The notes under the pieces: generated by a model
What the model was told of the DNA's origin: nothing
The model's input: the letters and a program-made list of their open reading frames with translations, nothing else
The model's database searches: none
Translations under genes and position numbers: made by a program
In this document: positions 19,211 through 28,258 of the stretch, piece after piece
Numbering within the stretch: position 1 is the first letter of the stretch
Layout: every line of letters starts with the position of its first letter
Assembly (NCBI GenBank): GCA_903832005.1
Contig: CAIKZO010000028.1
Coordinates: 154,141-218,140, forward strand
DNA from: Enhydrobacter aerosaccus
Lineage (GTDB): Bacteria > Pseudomonadota > Alphaproteobacteria > Reyranellales > Reyranellaceae
Reading direction: 5' to 3'
DNA: 64,000 bases

Positions 19211-20011
19211 GTGAAGCGGTCCTTTGCCCTTTTAGCCGTCCTGTTTGCTGCCTTGGGCGCCTCTCATCAGGCGCTGGCCCAGACAACACCGTTCCAAGGC
19301 TTTGCCATGCGTCCTCCTTGCGAGGGCGGCGCGCCGCATCCGGCTTATGCGCCGGCAGGTGGCGCGCCCGTCATCGCGAGCTGGAGCGAGGCCGACCTCG
19401 ATCAGGCCGCCTGGCAGATGTCACCCTGTCTGCGTTGGAGCGGCGGCAAGACGCGGCTGGCGACGGCGCTCTCGGCGTCCCTCCATGCCCCATCGCTCGA
19501 CGACCTGCTGAACCGTTACGGTGCGATCTCGAAGTACACATCGATCCGAGTGTGGTCGACCATGCACCAGGCGTGGGAGCCCTTCGCGACCCAGGCCGGC
19601 TTCACCGATGGACTCGCGGCGACGTACACCATGCCCGACCTCAAGGCGGCCGACTTCACGTCCGGCAAGGAGTTCTACTACTACGAGATCGATCCCCGCA
19701 CCGGACGCACGATTCATCATCTCATCGTGGGTCAGCGCACGGCCGATCGCGTCGAACTCATCACTGAGAACCTGACGCCGATCAAATATTCGATGTTCAC
19801 CGTGTTCGAGCCGCATGCGTTGCGGACGGCGACCTTCATCGAGCGACGCGGACCCAACGAATGGGGCTACTACCAGACGATCGGTGTGGGCGAAGGCTCC
19901 GACTTCATCGCGGTGCATAGCCCGTCGCCCTATATCAATCGACTGACGGCGCTCTATCGCTACATGGCGGGAATGCCGACCGATGGCGCGCCGGCGGCCG
20001 CCCCAAACTAG
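19211..20011 (+). CDS. Exported hypothetical protein
   Basis: This protein of about 266 residues has a clear signal peptide (KRSFALLAVLFAALGASHQALA, cleavage before QTTPFQG). GTG 19211 is chosen because it places the signal peptide at the N-terminus; there is no good ribosome-binding site. The mature protein has two Cys (PPCEGG and SPCLRW) that could pair, and a Tyr/Phe-rich stretch (GKEFYYYEIDPRTGRTIHH). There is no membrane anchor. It looks periplasmic. I do not recognise a functional family. It is convergent with mltA. Confidence 0.75.
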   Translation: MKRSFALLAVLFAALGASHQALAQTTPFQGFAMRPPCEGGAPHPAYAPAGGAPVIASWSEADLDQAAWQMSPCLRWSGGKTRLATALSASLHAPSLDDLLNRYGAISKYTSIRVWSTMHQAWEPFATQAGFTDGLAATYTMPDLKAADFTSGKEFYYYEIDPRTGRTIHHLIVGQRTADRVELITENLTPIKYSMFTVFEPHALRTATFIERRGPNEWGYYQTIGVGEGSDFIAVHSPSPYINRLTALYRYMAGMPTDGAPAAAPN

Positions 20012-20020
20012 CCCGTCGAC

Positions 20021-20046
20021 TTAGCCAATTGAATTAGCCAATCGAA
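20021..20046. repeat. 13-bp tandem duplication at the mltA 3' end
   Basis: Two head-to-tail copies, TTAGCCAATTGAA then TTAGCCAATCGAA, differ at one base. They abut the mltA stop codon (20047-20049) and fill the gap between two convergent genes. Probably a slippage product. Confidence 0.7.
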
Positions 20047-21150
20047 CTAGCTGCGGTTGGGCACCAGGACGATCGTCCGGCCCGGTGCGGTCATGCGGCC
20101 CGCCCAGTCTTCGGCCTGCGGCGTGTTGCCGAAGAAGATGTCGCCGCGCGCCGGTCCCTTGATCGCGGCGCCGGTGTCCTGCGCGATCATCAGGTGGCGG
20201 TAGGTCTCGGTGGCGTTGGGCTTGCCGGTGACGGGGCGCACAGTCTCGATCCAGACCGGTGTGCCGTAAGGCGTGTACATCGTGTCCACCGCGAGACTGC
20301 GCTGGGCGGTGAGGACCACGCCCTCGGAGCCGGTGGCCGCAGCGGACTTGGTGTCCTTGAAGAAGATATAGCGCTCGTTCTTGCGCATCACGTCGCGGCC
20401 CTTGGCCGGATTGCGCTTCAGCCAATCGCGGATCACAGGCCAGGTAACCCTGTCCTTCTGCAGCACGCCCATCTCGATCAGCGTGTTACCGATGGCCGTG
20501 TAGGTCCGGTTGTTCGAACCGTCGAAGCCCAGGCTCAATGTGCCGCCTTCGGCCAGATGCACGCGGCCGCTGCCCTGGACCTGCACTTCGAACAGCGCGA
20601 CGGGATCCTGCACCCAGGCGATCTCGAGGCCCTTGCCCTTGAGCGCACCCTGCTCGATCTCGGCGCGCGTGAGATAGGGCTGGTCGGTGAGGTCGGGCGG
20701 GCGGCGATAGACCGGCACGGTGAAGATGCGCGACGGCGCCCGGCTGCCGCGTAGCTCGGGCTCGAAATAGCCGGTGAAGTTGCCCGGCACCTTGACGATC
20801 AACGGCCGGAAATTCGACTCGAAGAACGTCCGGGCGCCGCGCCCGTCGCCGTCCTTCACCGCGTTGGCGGCGTCACAGATCGTCCGCCACTCGGTCGCGG
20901 TGATCGTCTTGGCGCCGCCGTCGGTCGACATCCTAGTGTCCGCGCCCGCGGAGAGTTTCGGGCAGGAGCGCTTGAACGCAGCCAATGCCTCGGAATGACG
21001 ATCGTCGGACCAGCCGGGAATTTCAGCGAACGACGTCGGCTCCATCGCGACGTTGTTGGCGGGATCCTTGGTGGTGCTTGAGGCGCATGCCGATAGCAAC
21101 CCGGCAACGGCGATCAACGCCGCGCCGCCGAACGGAAGAAGTCCTCGCAT
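20047..21150 (-). CDS. mltA: Membrane-bound lytic murein transglycosylase A
   Basis: This 367-residue lipoprotein cleaves peptidoglycan glycan strands with formation of anhydro-muropeptides. The lipoprotein signal (LLPFGGAALIAVAGLLSAC) starts at ATG 21150. The MltA barrel contains GNFTGYFEPELRGS and VQVQGSGRVHL, and a 3D domain at the end has the Asp motif (MIAQDTGAAIKGPARGDIFFG). The N-terminal extension of the open frame is in the Tim44-like neighbour. It lies 17 bp after the Tim44-domain gene, the typical alphaproteobacterial order. Confidence 0.94.
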   Translation of the reverse strand: MRGLLPFGGAALIAVAGLLSACASSTTKDPANNVAMEPTSFAEIPGWSDDRHSEALAAFKRSCPKLSAGADTRMSTDGGAKTITATEWRTICDAANAVKDGDGRGARTFFESNFRPLIVKVPGNFTGYFEPELRGSRAPSRIFTVPVYRRPPDLTDQPYLTRAEIEQGALKGKGLEIAWVQDPVALFEVQVQGSGRVHLAEGGTLSLGFDGSNNRTYTAIGNTLIEMGVLQKDRVTWPVIRDWLKRNPAKGRDVMRKNERYIFFKDTKSAAATGSEGVVLTAQRSLAVDTMYTPYGTPVWIETVRPVTGKPNATETYRHLMIAQDTGAAIKGPARGDIFFGNTPQAEDWAGRMTAPGRTIVLVPNRS

Positions 21151-21167
21151 CCGGAACGTGTCTCCCT

Positions 21168-21899
21168 TCAGCCTTCGCTCTCGGTCTTGGTCAGCACCCA
21201 GTTGGGGTCCTTCGACTTCGTATCGCGCCGGAAGGTCCACAAATCGACGGCCTTCACCACCTCATTGGGATTGCCGTCGACGATCTGGCCGTCGGCATCG
21301 CGCGTGACCTGGATCTGCTCGCTGATGAAGCGCACGGTGACCAGCGCATCGTCGCCCTGCAGGGCGGCCTGGGCAACATCCGATGCCTCGAAGCCGATGA
21401 GCGTGACTTCGCGCTTTTCGCGCCGTGTCGCGCGCGCCGTGATCTCACCGTCGAAGCTAGCGAAGGTCGGTCCGTCGAGCAGCGGACGAAGCGTTGACGT
21501 GTCGCCCTTGGCAAAGGCCTCGACGATAGTGCCAAAGGCCGCGCGCGCGCCGCCGGTGAAGGGCACGGCCTCGAAGGAGGGATCGGCCGCGCGGATCGCG
21601 GCGACGCCGGCCGAGGCCGTCGGAAGAACGGTCGCGCGAATGCCACCGGGGCCGCTGGTCGGCGACGACTGACGCGGCGCGGGCGTCGGAAGCGGAATGA
21701 CATTGTCGCTGCCGCCGTTGGCGTTGGACGGCGGATCGCCGAGGCGCGGTTGCGCGGCGGGCGGGTTTGTCGGCGGCGTGAAAGGATCGCGCGCCGGCGG
21801 ACGCTCATTGCCGGTACGTTTGCCGAGAACGGCGCGCAGTCGCAGGATCAGGAAAACCGCGACCAGCCCGATAAGAATAATGTCGTAGTTATTGCCCAA
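21168..21899 (-). CDS. Tim44/TimA-domain protein
   Basis: This protein of about 243 residues has one N-terminal membrane span (IILIGLVAVFLILRLRAVLGKRTG), a Pro/Asn-rich linker (about 35-95) and a C-terminal Tim44-like domain (about 110-240) with AFGTIVEAFAKGD and RFISEQIQV. It is the bacterial relative of the mitochondrial Tim44, called TimA in Caulobacter-type bacteria, and is anchored in the inner membrane. No ATG fits; TTG 21899 gives the family's usual start just before NNYDIILIG. It is probably cotranscribed with mltA. Confidence 0.85.
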   Translation of the reverse strand: MGNNYDIILIGLVAVFLILRLRAVLGKRTGNERPPARDPFTPPTNPPAAQPRLGDPPSNANGGSDNVIPLPTPAPRQSSPTSGPGGIRATVLPTASAGVAAIRAADPSFEAVPFTGGARAAFGTIVEAFAKGDTSTLRPLLDGPTFASFDGEITARATRREKREVTLIGFEASDVAQAALQGDDALVTVRFISEQIQVTRDADGQIVDGNPNEVVKAVDLWTFRRDTKSKDPNWVLTKTESEG

Positions 21900-21979
21900 T
21901 TTTCGCGCCTGCTGTGGCCTCGCACAAAAATTACATAGGCCCCGAATAGGGAAAGGGCAAGGCAACGGCCCGCGCCCCT

Positions 21980-23335
21980 TTACGTACCCAAGACCACAAT
22001 ATCGACTAAATCGCTGACACCGCCGACACGCCGACCCAGCCGGCGCTCACGAACCCCGGGTGCATTGTAGCCCTGTCGCTCGGCCAGCGCATAGGTTTTG
22101 CCATCTGTCAGCGCCCTGGTTCTTTCCTCTTTGTTCTGTTTTTCCAGTTTTGCCGTGAAATTTACAGCATCGCCGATCACGGTAAATTCAAGCCGCTCGC
22201 CATCGCCCACGGCGCCGAACAGCACCTGGCCCGCCGCCGCCGCCAGGCCGATCGTGAGGGGTGTAAGTCCAGCCGCGCGGCGCTCCTCGATCCAGCGGTC
22301 CGCCGCCTCGATCACCGCATCGGCGGCGCGCAACGCATCGGCTGCCGCCGTGGCCGATGGTGTAACGGCGCCGAACGAAGCCAGGATCCCGTCGCCCAGG
22401 AATTTATCGATGCTGCCGCCGTTGCCGACGATCAACGGGCAAATGCGTCCCTGATAATCCTGCAGCACCTTCATCACGTCGTCCGGCGTCAATTCGGTCG
22501 AGAGCTGCGTGAAGCCGCGCAGGTCGACGGTGAGGATGGCGGCGTCGCGCAGCTCGCCCTCGCCGGCCTTGATCGACAGGTGCGACGAGCGGATGCGATC
22601 GGCGACACCCGGATCGAAGAAGCGCGAGAGGTCGCGCGCCGCCGCCCCTTCACTCACGGCGCGCGTCAGCAGATGGCGCGCGCGGGAAATGGCGACGGCC
22701 AGCACGACGGTGGTGAGCAGGATGGCGATGATCTTGTCGACTTCGGCATGCACCAGCAGCGTGTTGGATGTCATGTACTCGACGAAGTCGTCGGTCCGCA
22801 CATCCTCCGGCCCGCCCTTGCCGCTCACCACATAGAATACGAGCGCGATCCAGCCGAAGACGGCGGTGAAGCCGGTGAAGAGCACGAGGCGCGCCTCGAA
22901 GCGCAACGCGCGCAAGGCGATGAACAGGAAGACGTAGAGCAGCGTCGGCACCTTCAGATAGAAGGCGGCGGGCTGCGCATATTTCAGCGGGAACGAGAAG
23001 ATCAGCCCCATCAGCAGCGCCATGTCGGCGACCACCGAGACATAGAGCATCCACGGCCGCAGGAGGCGGAGATAGGCCAGCACCAGGCGCACGACGCAGA
23101 ATACGCCGTAGGTGACGAAGACCTGGGTCTCGAAGGCGAAGTCGTACTGCACCACGCCGCCCGGCATCGACGTCGTCTCGTAGACCGTGGCCACCAGGCC
23201 GACGATAGCGAGCTGAATCCAGGCGATCAGGATCTCGCTGCGTTCCTGCTGGCGTCGGATCGCTTCATGCACGCGCTCGGGAAGATTTTCGCGCCCGCCG
23301 CCGTCGAACAGCCAGTCGCGAAAACGTTGCAGCAT
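21980..23335 (-). CDS. Membrane class III adenylate/guanylate cyclase
   Basis: This 451-residue protein has an N-terminal membrane region of about six spans (36-215), then a class III cyclase domain (about 262-445). Metal-binding D271 (LTVDLRGFTQ) and D315 (DKFLGDGILASFG) are present, as is transition-state N392. The usual Arg four residues later is Lys (K396 in VNFTAKLE). Class III cyclases make cAMP or cGMP from ATP or GTP; the Lys change may lower activity. ATG 23335 overlaps the upstream methyltransferase stop by one base (TGATG), so they are coupled. A cNMP-binding protein is encoded at 49827, and the MBL hydrolase upstream could be a partner. Confidence 0.9.
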   Translation of the reverse strand: MLQRFRDWLFDGGGRENLPERVHEAIRRQQERSEILIAWIQLAIVGLVATVYETTSMPGGVVQYDFAFETQVFVTYGVFCVVRLVLAYLRLLRPWMLYVSVVADMALLMGLIFSFPLKYAQPAAFYLKVPTLLYVFLFIALRALRFEARLVLFTGFTAVFGWIALVFYVVSGKGGPEDVRTDDFVEYMTSNTLLVHAEVDKIIAILLTTVVLAVAISRARHLLTRAVSEGAAARDLSRFFDPGVADRIRSSHLSIKAGEGELRDAAILTVDLRGFTQLSTELTPDDVMKVLQDYQGRICPLIVGNGGSIDKFLGDGILASFGAVTPSATAAADALRAADAVIEAADRWIEERRAAGLTPLTIGLAAAAGQVLFGAVGDGERLEFTVIGDAVNFTAKLEKQNKEERTRALTDGKTYALAERQGYNAPGVRERRLGRRVGGVSDLVDIVVLGT

Positions 23336-24171
23336 CAGCGTTTTTCCAGCCACAGGCTGGCAGCCAGCGCGTCGGGCGGCCGCTTCAGGCGCGCCGCCAC
23401 CGAACGGCCCAGACGCTCGGTCAGCCGGCGTTCGGCCCAGACGCTGGAGAACAGGGGCAGATAGGCACCCGTCGTCAGCAGTGGCGCCACGCCCTGCTGC
23501 TCGTTGTAGTTCCGCCAGCCCCACATCGCCGGATAGTCGAAGGGCAGATAGATGTCGTGGATATGGACCAGCACGCCGGCGGGCAGGCGCGGCAGCACAC
23601 GATTGAACAGGAAATCGACGTCACTGCCCGGCATCAGGATGTGACTGGAATCGATGAACAGCATGTCGCCCGGCAGCAGGCTGTCGAACGGATCGGAGGG
23701 CGCGGCCTGCAGGGTCGAGGTCACGACCGTGACGCCCGGCAGGCCGACGATATCGGCACGCGGGGCCGGGTCGATGGCCACGATCTCGCCGGCGCCGGCC
23801 GACGCCTTGGCCAGCACGCGCGTAGAATGGCCCGAGCCGATCTCGACGATGTGGAGCGGCTTGCGCTCGCGCACCAGCACATAGGCCATCGCCGCATCGA
23901 GTGAGGGAAACCACGCCTGGTCGAGCAGGGGGCCCAGCCGTTCCAACTCGGCGGCATGCGCGTCCATGAGATCGATCATGGCGAGGAAGACGGCGCGGTT
24001 ACGCTCGAACAGGCTTTCGACCGCGGCGTAGGATGGCTGCGCGCCGGGCGGCGGCAACAGCGGCGCATAGCGGTGCGGGATGAACCAGCCGCCGGGCGTC
24101 AGGCCCAGAACGGTCGGCAGCCCGAGCTTCAGCCGGCGCCAACGCCCGCGCAACGACAACGACTTACCCAT
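23335..24171 (-). CDS. Class I SAM-dependent methyltransferase
   Basis: This 278-residue protein has a Methyltransf_24-like fold: HIVEIGSGHSTRVLAKA (motif I), IVAIDPAPR, DMLFIDSSHILMPG (the FIDxxH signature) and VHIHDIYLPFDYP. Such proteins often act on small molecules or sugars in envelope pathways; the substrate here is unknown. It is 19 bp after the MBL hydrolase gene and overlaps the cyclase start by one base, forming a three-gene unit. Confidence 0.85.
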   Translation of the reverse strand: MGKSLSLRGRWRRLKLGLPTVLGLTPGGWFIPHRYAPLLPPPGAQPSYAAVESLFERNRAVFLAMIDLMDAHAAELERLGPLLDQAWFPSLDAAMAYVLVRERKPLHIVEIGSGHSTRVLAKASAGAGEIVAIDPAPRADIVGLPGVTVVTSTLQAAPSDPFDSLLPGDMLFIDSSHILMPGSDVDFLFNRVLPRLPAGVLVHIHDIYLPFDYPAMWGWRNYNEQQGVAPLLTTGAYLPLFSSVWAERRLTERLGRSVAARLKRPPDALAASLWLEKR

Positions 24172-24190
24172 GCTACGGCACGCCTATCTT

Positions 24191-25075
24191 TTACGGTGCG
24201 AGTGTCAGACCTTCGTGCGCCACGACCACCCGCGGCAGGCCGCCGGGTGCGCTGCCCGGGCGCAGCGCCGCGGCTTTGCGCGCGACGTCGTCCATGAAGG
24301 CATCGTCGTGACTCGGGTCGTGATGAAAGAGGACGACGGTGCCGACACCGGCTTCGTCCGCGATGCGCACGGCTTCCTGCCAGGTCGAATGGCCCCAGCC
24401 CTTGTAGCGCGGGTATTCCTCGTCGGTGTAGCTCGAGTCGTAGACCATCAGGTCGGCGCCGCGACAGAGATCGACGATCGTCTTGTCGCGCTCGCCCTCG
24501 CGATGCTCGGTGTCGGTGATGTAGCAGATCGATTTGCCGCCATACTCGACCCGGTAGCCGGTCGCACCGTTGGGATGGTTGAGCGGCGCCGTCCGCATCG
24601 CCACCGTGCCGCACATCAGGGCCTCGCCCGCGGTGAATTCCTTGAAGCCAATGCTCGCCTGGAAGATCTCGAGCGTCACCGGATAGATCGGCGCCTGCAT
24701 CAGGTTGCTCACGACCTTCTTCAACGTATAGGGCGCCTCGAGGTGACCGGCCCACATGCGCACCGAATTGCGCTGGTCGTACAGCGGCGCAAAGAAGGTG
24801 AGGCCCGAGATGTGATCGAGATGCGTGTGCGTGAAGTAGATGTCGATATCGAGCGGCGCCTGGCGCGCGAGCTCGAGCCCGAGCGTGCGGATGCCCGTGC
24901 CCGCATCGAAGATCAGTCGGCGACCGCCGGCCGTCACTTCGAGACAGGACGTGTTGCCGCCGTAACGCGTGTATTCCGGGCCGGCGCACGAAATCGAACC
25001 GCGCACACCCCAGAAGCGGACTTTCAGACCTTCGGCCAAGATGCTTCCCAAACTGCCTTGCGACACAGAGTCCAC
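24191..25075 (-). CDS. MBL-fold metallo-hydrolase (phosphodiesterase-like)
   Basis: This protein of about 294 residues has the metallo-beta-lactamase fold. The metal motif HTHLDH (83-88), ITDTEH and a late FHHDPSHDD give the His/Asp ligands for two zinc ions. The start region VRFWGVRGSISCAGP resembles the PhnP/RNase Z/cyclic-phosphodiesterase branch rather than lactamases. I use GTG 25075, but a shorter start near KVRFWGVRG is possible. It heads the operon with the methyltransferase and the cyclase, which makes a cyclic-nucleotide phosphodiesterase role plausible but unproven. Confidence 0.85.
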   Translation of the reverse strand: MDSVSQGSLGSILAEGLKVRFWGVRGSISCAGPEYTRYGGNTSCLEVTAGGRRLIFDAGTGIRTLGLELARQAPLDIDIYFTHTHLDHISGLTFFAPLYDQRNSVRMWAGHLEAPYTLKKVVSNLMQAPIYPVTLEIFQASIGFKEFTAGEALMCGTVAMRTAPLNHPNGATGYRVEYGGKSICYITDTEHREGERDKTIVDLCRGADLMVYDSSYTDEEYPRYKGWGHSTWQEAVRIADEAGVGTVVLFHHDPSHDDAFMDDVARKAAALRPGSAPGGLPRVVVAHEGLTLAP

Positions 25076-25249
25076 AGGCTGGGCCCGCCGTCAACCGAGG
25101 GTAACGCCTTCCTGGTTTGGCCACTTTCTTGCGTGACCCCCGGCAGGCAATCCGGAGTTCCCTTTGGCCCGTATTGTTGCAGTAACCGAGAGTAATCGTC
25201 CCCCGCCGGGCGCGTTGCCTGAACCCTCGTTCGGAGTAATACTTTCGCC

Positions 25250-25621
25250 ATGGACATCGCCAACCAGACAGCCGGTTCCGCCATGGTCGATCCGCCGATG
25301 CGGACGGCCAAGTTCTCCATCGGTCAGGTCGTGAAGCACCGGATTTACCCATTTCGCGGGGTAATCTTCGATGTCGATCCGGTGTTCGCCAATACCGAGG
25401 AATGGCTGTCCTCGATCCCGGAAGAGGTCCGGCCGCGCCGCGACCAGCCGTTCTACCACCTGCTGGCCGAGAACGCGCAGACCACCTACGTGGCCTACGT
25501 TTCCGAGCAGAACCTGCTGGCCGACGAGACCGGCAAGCCGGTCGGCCACCCGCAGGTGCCGCATTTCTTCAAGGAACTGAAGCGCGGCCATTATGTCTCA
25601 CGGGACAGGGCGCTTAACTAG
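25250..25621 (+). CDS. hspQ: Heat-shock protein HspQ
   Basis: This 123-residue protein contains KFSIGQVVKHRIYPFRGVIFDVDP, the PFYHLLAEN segment and AYVSEQNLL, all typical of HspQ (hemimethylated-DNA-binding YccV-like fold). It modulates proteolysis specificity during heat stress in enteric bacteria. ATG 25250 adds about 16 residues before the core (MRTAKFSIG). Internal ATGs at 25283 or 25298 would give the more usual length of about 107. It is transcribed alone, divergent from the MBL hydrolase gene. No clear sigma-32 promoter was seen. Confidence 0.92.
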   Translation: MDIANQTAGSAMVDPPMRTAKFSIGQVVKHRIYPFRGVIFDVDPVFANTEEWLSSIPEEVRPRRDQPFYHLLAENAQTTYVAYVSEQNLLADETGKPVGHPQVPHFFKELKRGHYVSRDRALN

Positions 25622-25731
25622 CGCCTGCGCGCTGAACTGAGTTTGGCCGTGCGCGACGGCTCGCCATAGCAAGCCGCTATCAAGCCATAGCGAGTAACTT
25701 TTCGCGTAGCTTCCACGTCCCCCTTTAGCCT

Positions 25732-25749
25732 GTTCGCAAATCGGCGAAC
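25732..25749 (+). promoter_or_regulatory. Inverted repeat upstream of the MFS gene
   Basis: GTTCGC, spacer AAATCG, GCGAAC, about 43 bp before ATG 25792. It is a 6-bp perfect dyad that could be an operator. No known consensus was recognised. Confidence 0.3.
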
Positions 25750-25791
25750 GGACGGTCCGTCAAAAGGGCCGGCTTAAAGGGGATGGAAGTC

Positions 25792-27150
25792 ATGAATGAC
25801 GCTTCGGTCGTGAGCAGCGGCAGTATCGGCGCCCGACTCGACAGGCTGCCGATGACGGGCTGGCACAGGCGCATCCTCATCCTGATCGGCACCGGCATGT
25901 TCCTGGATGCCTTCGACATCAACCTGGGCGCGGGCGTGCTCGGTGCGCTGGTGCGCGACGGCTGGTCGACGCTCAGCCTGAACGCGACGTTCGTCGGCGT
26001 GACCTTCATCGGCATGACCATTGGTGCAGCGGGCGCTGGCCTGATCGGCGATCGCTACGGGCGCCGACTCTCCTATCAGATCAATCTCGCGATCTTCGGT
26101 GGCGCTTCCTTGCTGGCGGTCTTCGCGCCCAACATGACGTGCTTGATCGTCTTGCGCTTCTTCATGGGCATCGGCCTCGGTGCGGAAATCGTCGTCGGCT
26201 ACGCGACGCTCACGGAGTTCATTCCCGCCGGCCGGCGCGGCTACTGGATCTGCATGCTGGCGGTGATTACCAACGCCTCGCTGTTCGTCGCCAGCGCGCT
26301 CAGCCTCTGGCTGATCCCCGTGTTCGGGTGGCGGCCGATGTTCCTGATCGTCGGCGTGGCGGCGATCGTCGTCTGGAACGCGCGCAAGGCGATGCCGGAA
26401 TCGCCGCGCTGGCTCGAGGCGAAAGGCCGGAAGCGCGAAGCGGAGATTGTCGTCGAACAAGCCGAAGCCAGCGTACTGCCTGGGACGATCCTGGCGCCGC
26501 CGGCGCTGGACCCAATCGGCGCGACGGTGAACGAGTCGTGGCGCGTCCTGTTGACCGGCCCGATCATGCTGCGGCTGCTGATCGGTATGTTGCTCAACAT
26601 CACGGTGGGCTTCAGTCTCTACGGCTTCATCAACTGGCTGCCGACCTTCATGCTGCACAGCGGCCAGAGTCTCGTCTCGTCGCTGTTCCTCACCATGATC
26701 GTGTCGGCGGGCGCGCCGCTCGGGCCCTTCATCGGCATGTTCCTGGCCGACCGGATCGGCCGCAAGCCCAGCATCGTGCTGTCCTCGCTGGCGGCCGCCG
26801 CTCTGGGCTGCGGCTTCGCCTTCACCAAGGATCCGACGGCCTTCGCCATCTTCGGCTTCCTGCTGGTGACGGCGCTCTACGTGATGGGCCTCGGATTCAC
26901 GGTCTACACGCCCGAACTATTTGCCACGCCGTACCGCATGCGGGCCGCCGCGATCTGCGGCGCGACAGGACGGCTGGCCACGGCGTGCGTGCAATACGCC
27001 GTCGTCGCCGCCTTCGTTGCGGGTGGTGTGCCGGCAGTGGTTGGCATGCTGATCTGCCTGCTGGTGGTGCAGGCGATCGTGGTCGGTGTCTTCGGTGTCG
27101 AGACCAAAGGCCGGTCGCTCGAGGAGATCGCGGCCCGGACCGCCCGCTAG
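25792..27150 (+). CDS. MFS transporter (sugar/aromatic-acid symporter type)
   Basis: This 452-residue inner-membrane transporter has about 12 spans. The loop 2-3 signature is GLIGDRYGRRLSYQ, its second-half counterpart is FLADRIGRKPS, and PESPRWL follows the sixth span, as in the sugar-porter/AAHS group. ATG 25792 is used because AAAGGGG (25776-25782) is 9 bases before it; ATG 25783 touches that site. An inverted repeat GTTCGC / GCGAAC (25732-25749) upstream could be an operator. The substrate is unknown, but the neighbouring LysR regulator and catabolic genes suggest an organic acid. Confidence 0.9.
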   Translation: MNDASVVSSGSIGARLDRLPMTGWHRRILILIGTGMFLDAFDINLGAGVLGALVRDGWSTLSLNATFVGVTFIGMTIGAAGAGLIGDRYGRRLSYQINLAIFGGASLLAVFAPNMTCLIVLRFFMGIGLGAEIVVGYATLTEFIPAGRRGYWICMLAVITNASLFVASALSLWLIPVFGWRPMFLIVGVAAIVVWNARKAMPESPRWLEAKGRKREAEIVVEQAEASVLPGTILAPPALDPIGATVNESWRVLLTGPIMLRLLIGMLLNITVGFSLYGFINWLPTFMLHSGQSLVSSLFLTMIVSAGAPLGPFIGMFLADRIGRKPSIVLSSLAAAALGCGFAFTKDPTAFAIFGFLLVTALYVMGLGFTVYTPELFATPYRMRAAAICGATGRLATACVQYAVVAAFVAGGVPAVVGMLICLLVVQAIVVGVFGVETKGRSLEEIAARTAR

Positions 27151-27161
27151 CACCGCGGGCG

Positions 27162-28130
27162 TTAGTCGGCCGCGACGTCCTCGAGGCTCGACTTTGCCTG
27201 GAAGTCGGCGCGCAGCGCGGCGGCAAAGGCCTTGGCCGCCGGCGACCATTCCTGGCCAGTGAGTGAGGCGATGCCGTATTCGCGCATCAGCGAGACGTCG
27301 CTCAGGTGCGCGATGTCGAAGCGCGTGTCGTCGATGATGCCGCCGACGCTCAGCACGATGCTCGGCAGGACGGTGAGGCCGAGGCCTGCCGATACGAAGC
27401 CGAGCAAGGTCGAGACCTTGCTGACGTTGCCGACGGCCGACAGCGTGAACTCTCCGCCGTCGAGCGCCGCCGTCAGTGCTTCGAGCTTCTTGTGATAACC
27501 GGCGAGCGCCATGAACGGATAACGCGACAGTTCCTTGGCGGTGATCGCGCCGCGCGCCAGCGCGGGATGGCCGTGCGGGCCGACCACCATGAACTTCGAC
27601 GCGGCCACCGGCTCGAACGAGATACCGCCAAACGCAGCGCCCCGCGCCATCACTGCGAAATCGATACGTTGGGAGCGAATGTCGGACGCGAGCTGCGGCG
27701 TCACGTCGTCGTGCAGTTCGATGCGGATCGCAGGATTGGCTTTCGTGAAGCGCTGGATGACCTGCGGCAGCAGCATGGCCGCCAGCATCGGCGTCGCGGC
27801 GACAGCGACCACGCGCTTGCGGCTCTCGCCTTCGGTCCGGAACTCGTCGAGCACGGCATGGAGATCGTTGATGATCGGCTCGACCCGCAGGCGCAGCCGT
27901 TCGCCGGCGGGCGTCAGCACGACGGCGCGGGTCGTGCGTTCGAACAGTCGCGCCGAGACCGCACGCTCGAGACGCTGGACGCGATTGCTGATCGATGGCT
28001 GCGCCAGAAACAGGCGCTCCGCCGCTTTGCTGAAGCTGCCCAACTCGGCGATGGTCAGGAAGGTTTCCAGTTCCTCCGCGCCGATATTGAGGCGAGACGC
28101 TCCACCTGAATGTTTCGGTGAGGCCTGCAC
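27162..28130 (-). CDS. LysR-family transcriptional regulator
   Basis: This 322-residue protein has an N-terminal winged helix-turn-helix (about 18-75: ETFLTIAELGSFSKAAERLFLAQPSISNRVQRLE) and a C-terminal effector-binding domain (about 105-305). GTG 28130 is supported by AAGGGA about 6 bases upstream. It lies between the convergent MFS gene and the downstream tail of the flavin monooxygenase gene. It probably controls one or both according to a small aromatic or organic acid. The effector is unknown. Confidence 0.93.
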   Translation of the reverse strand: MQASPKHSGGASRLNIGAEELETFLTIAELGSFSKAAERLFLAQPSISNRVQRLERAVSARLFERTTRAVVLTPAGERLRLRVEPIINDLHAVLDEFRTEGESRKRVVAVAATPMLAAMLLPQVIQRFTKANPAIRIELHDDVTPQLASDIRSQRIDFAVMARGAAFGGISFEPVAASKFMVVGPHGHPALARGAITAKELSRYPFMALAGYHKKLEALTAALDGGEFTLSAVGNVSKVSTLLGFVSAGLGLTVLPSIVLSVGGIIDDTRFDIAHLSDVSLMREYGIASLTGQEWSPAAKAFAAALRADFQAKSSLEDVAAD

Positions 28131-28258
28131 TGACGTTCCCTTCTCCCGCCGCTCGAGCAGCCGGATTTGCTTCCCGCCACTCTAGGGTCCGGGTCTGGGC
28201 AAGGCAACGCAAGCGGGGAGCGGCAGCTCCCGTCGGCAAGTCCTGTCGGCAAGGTCCT

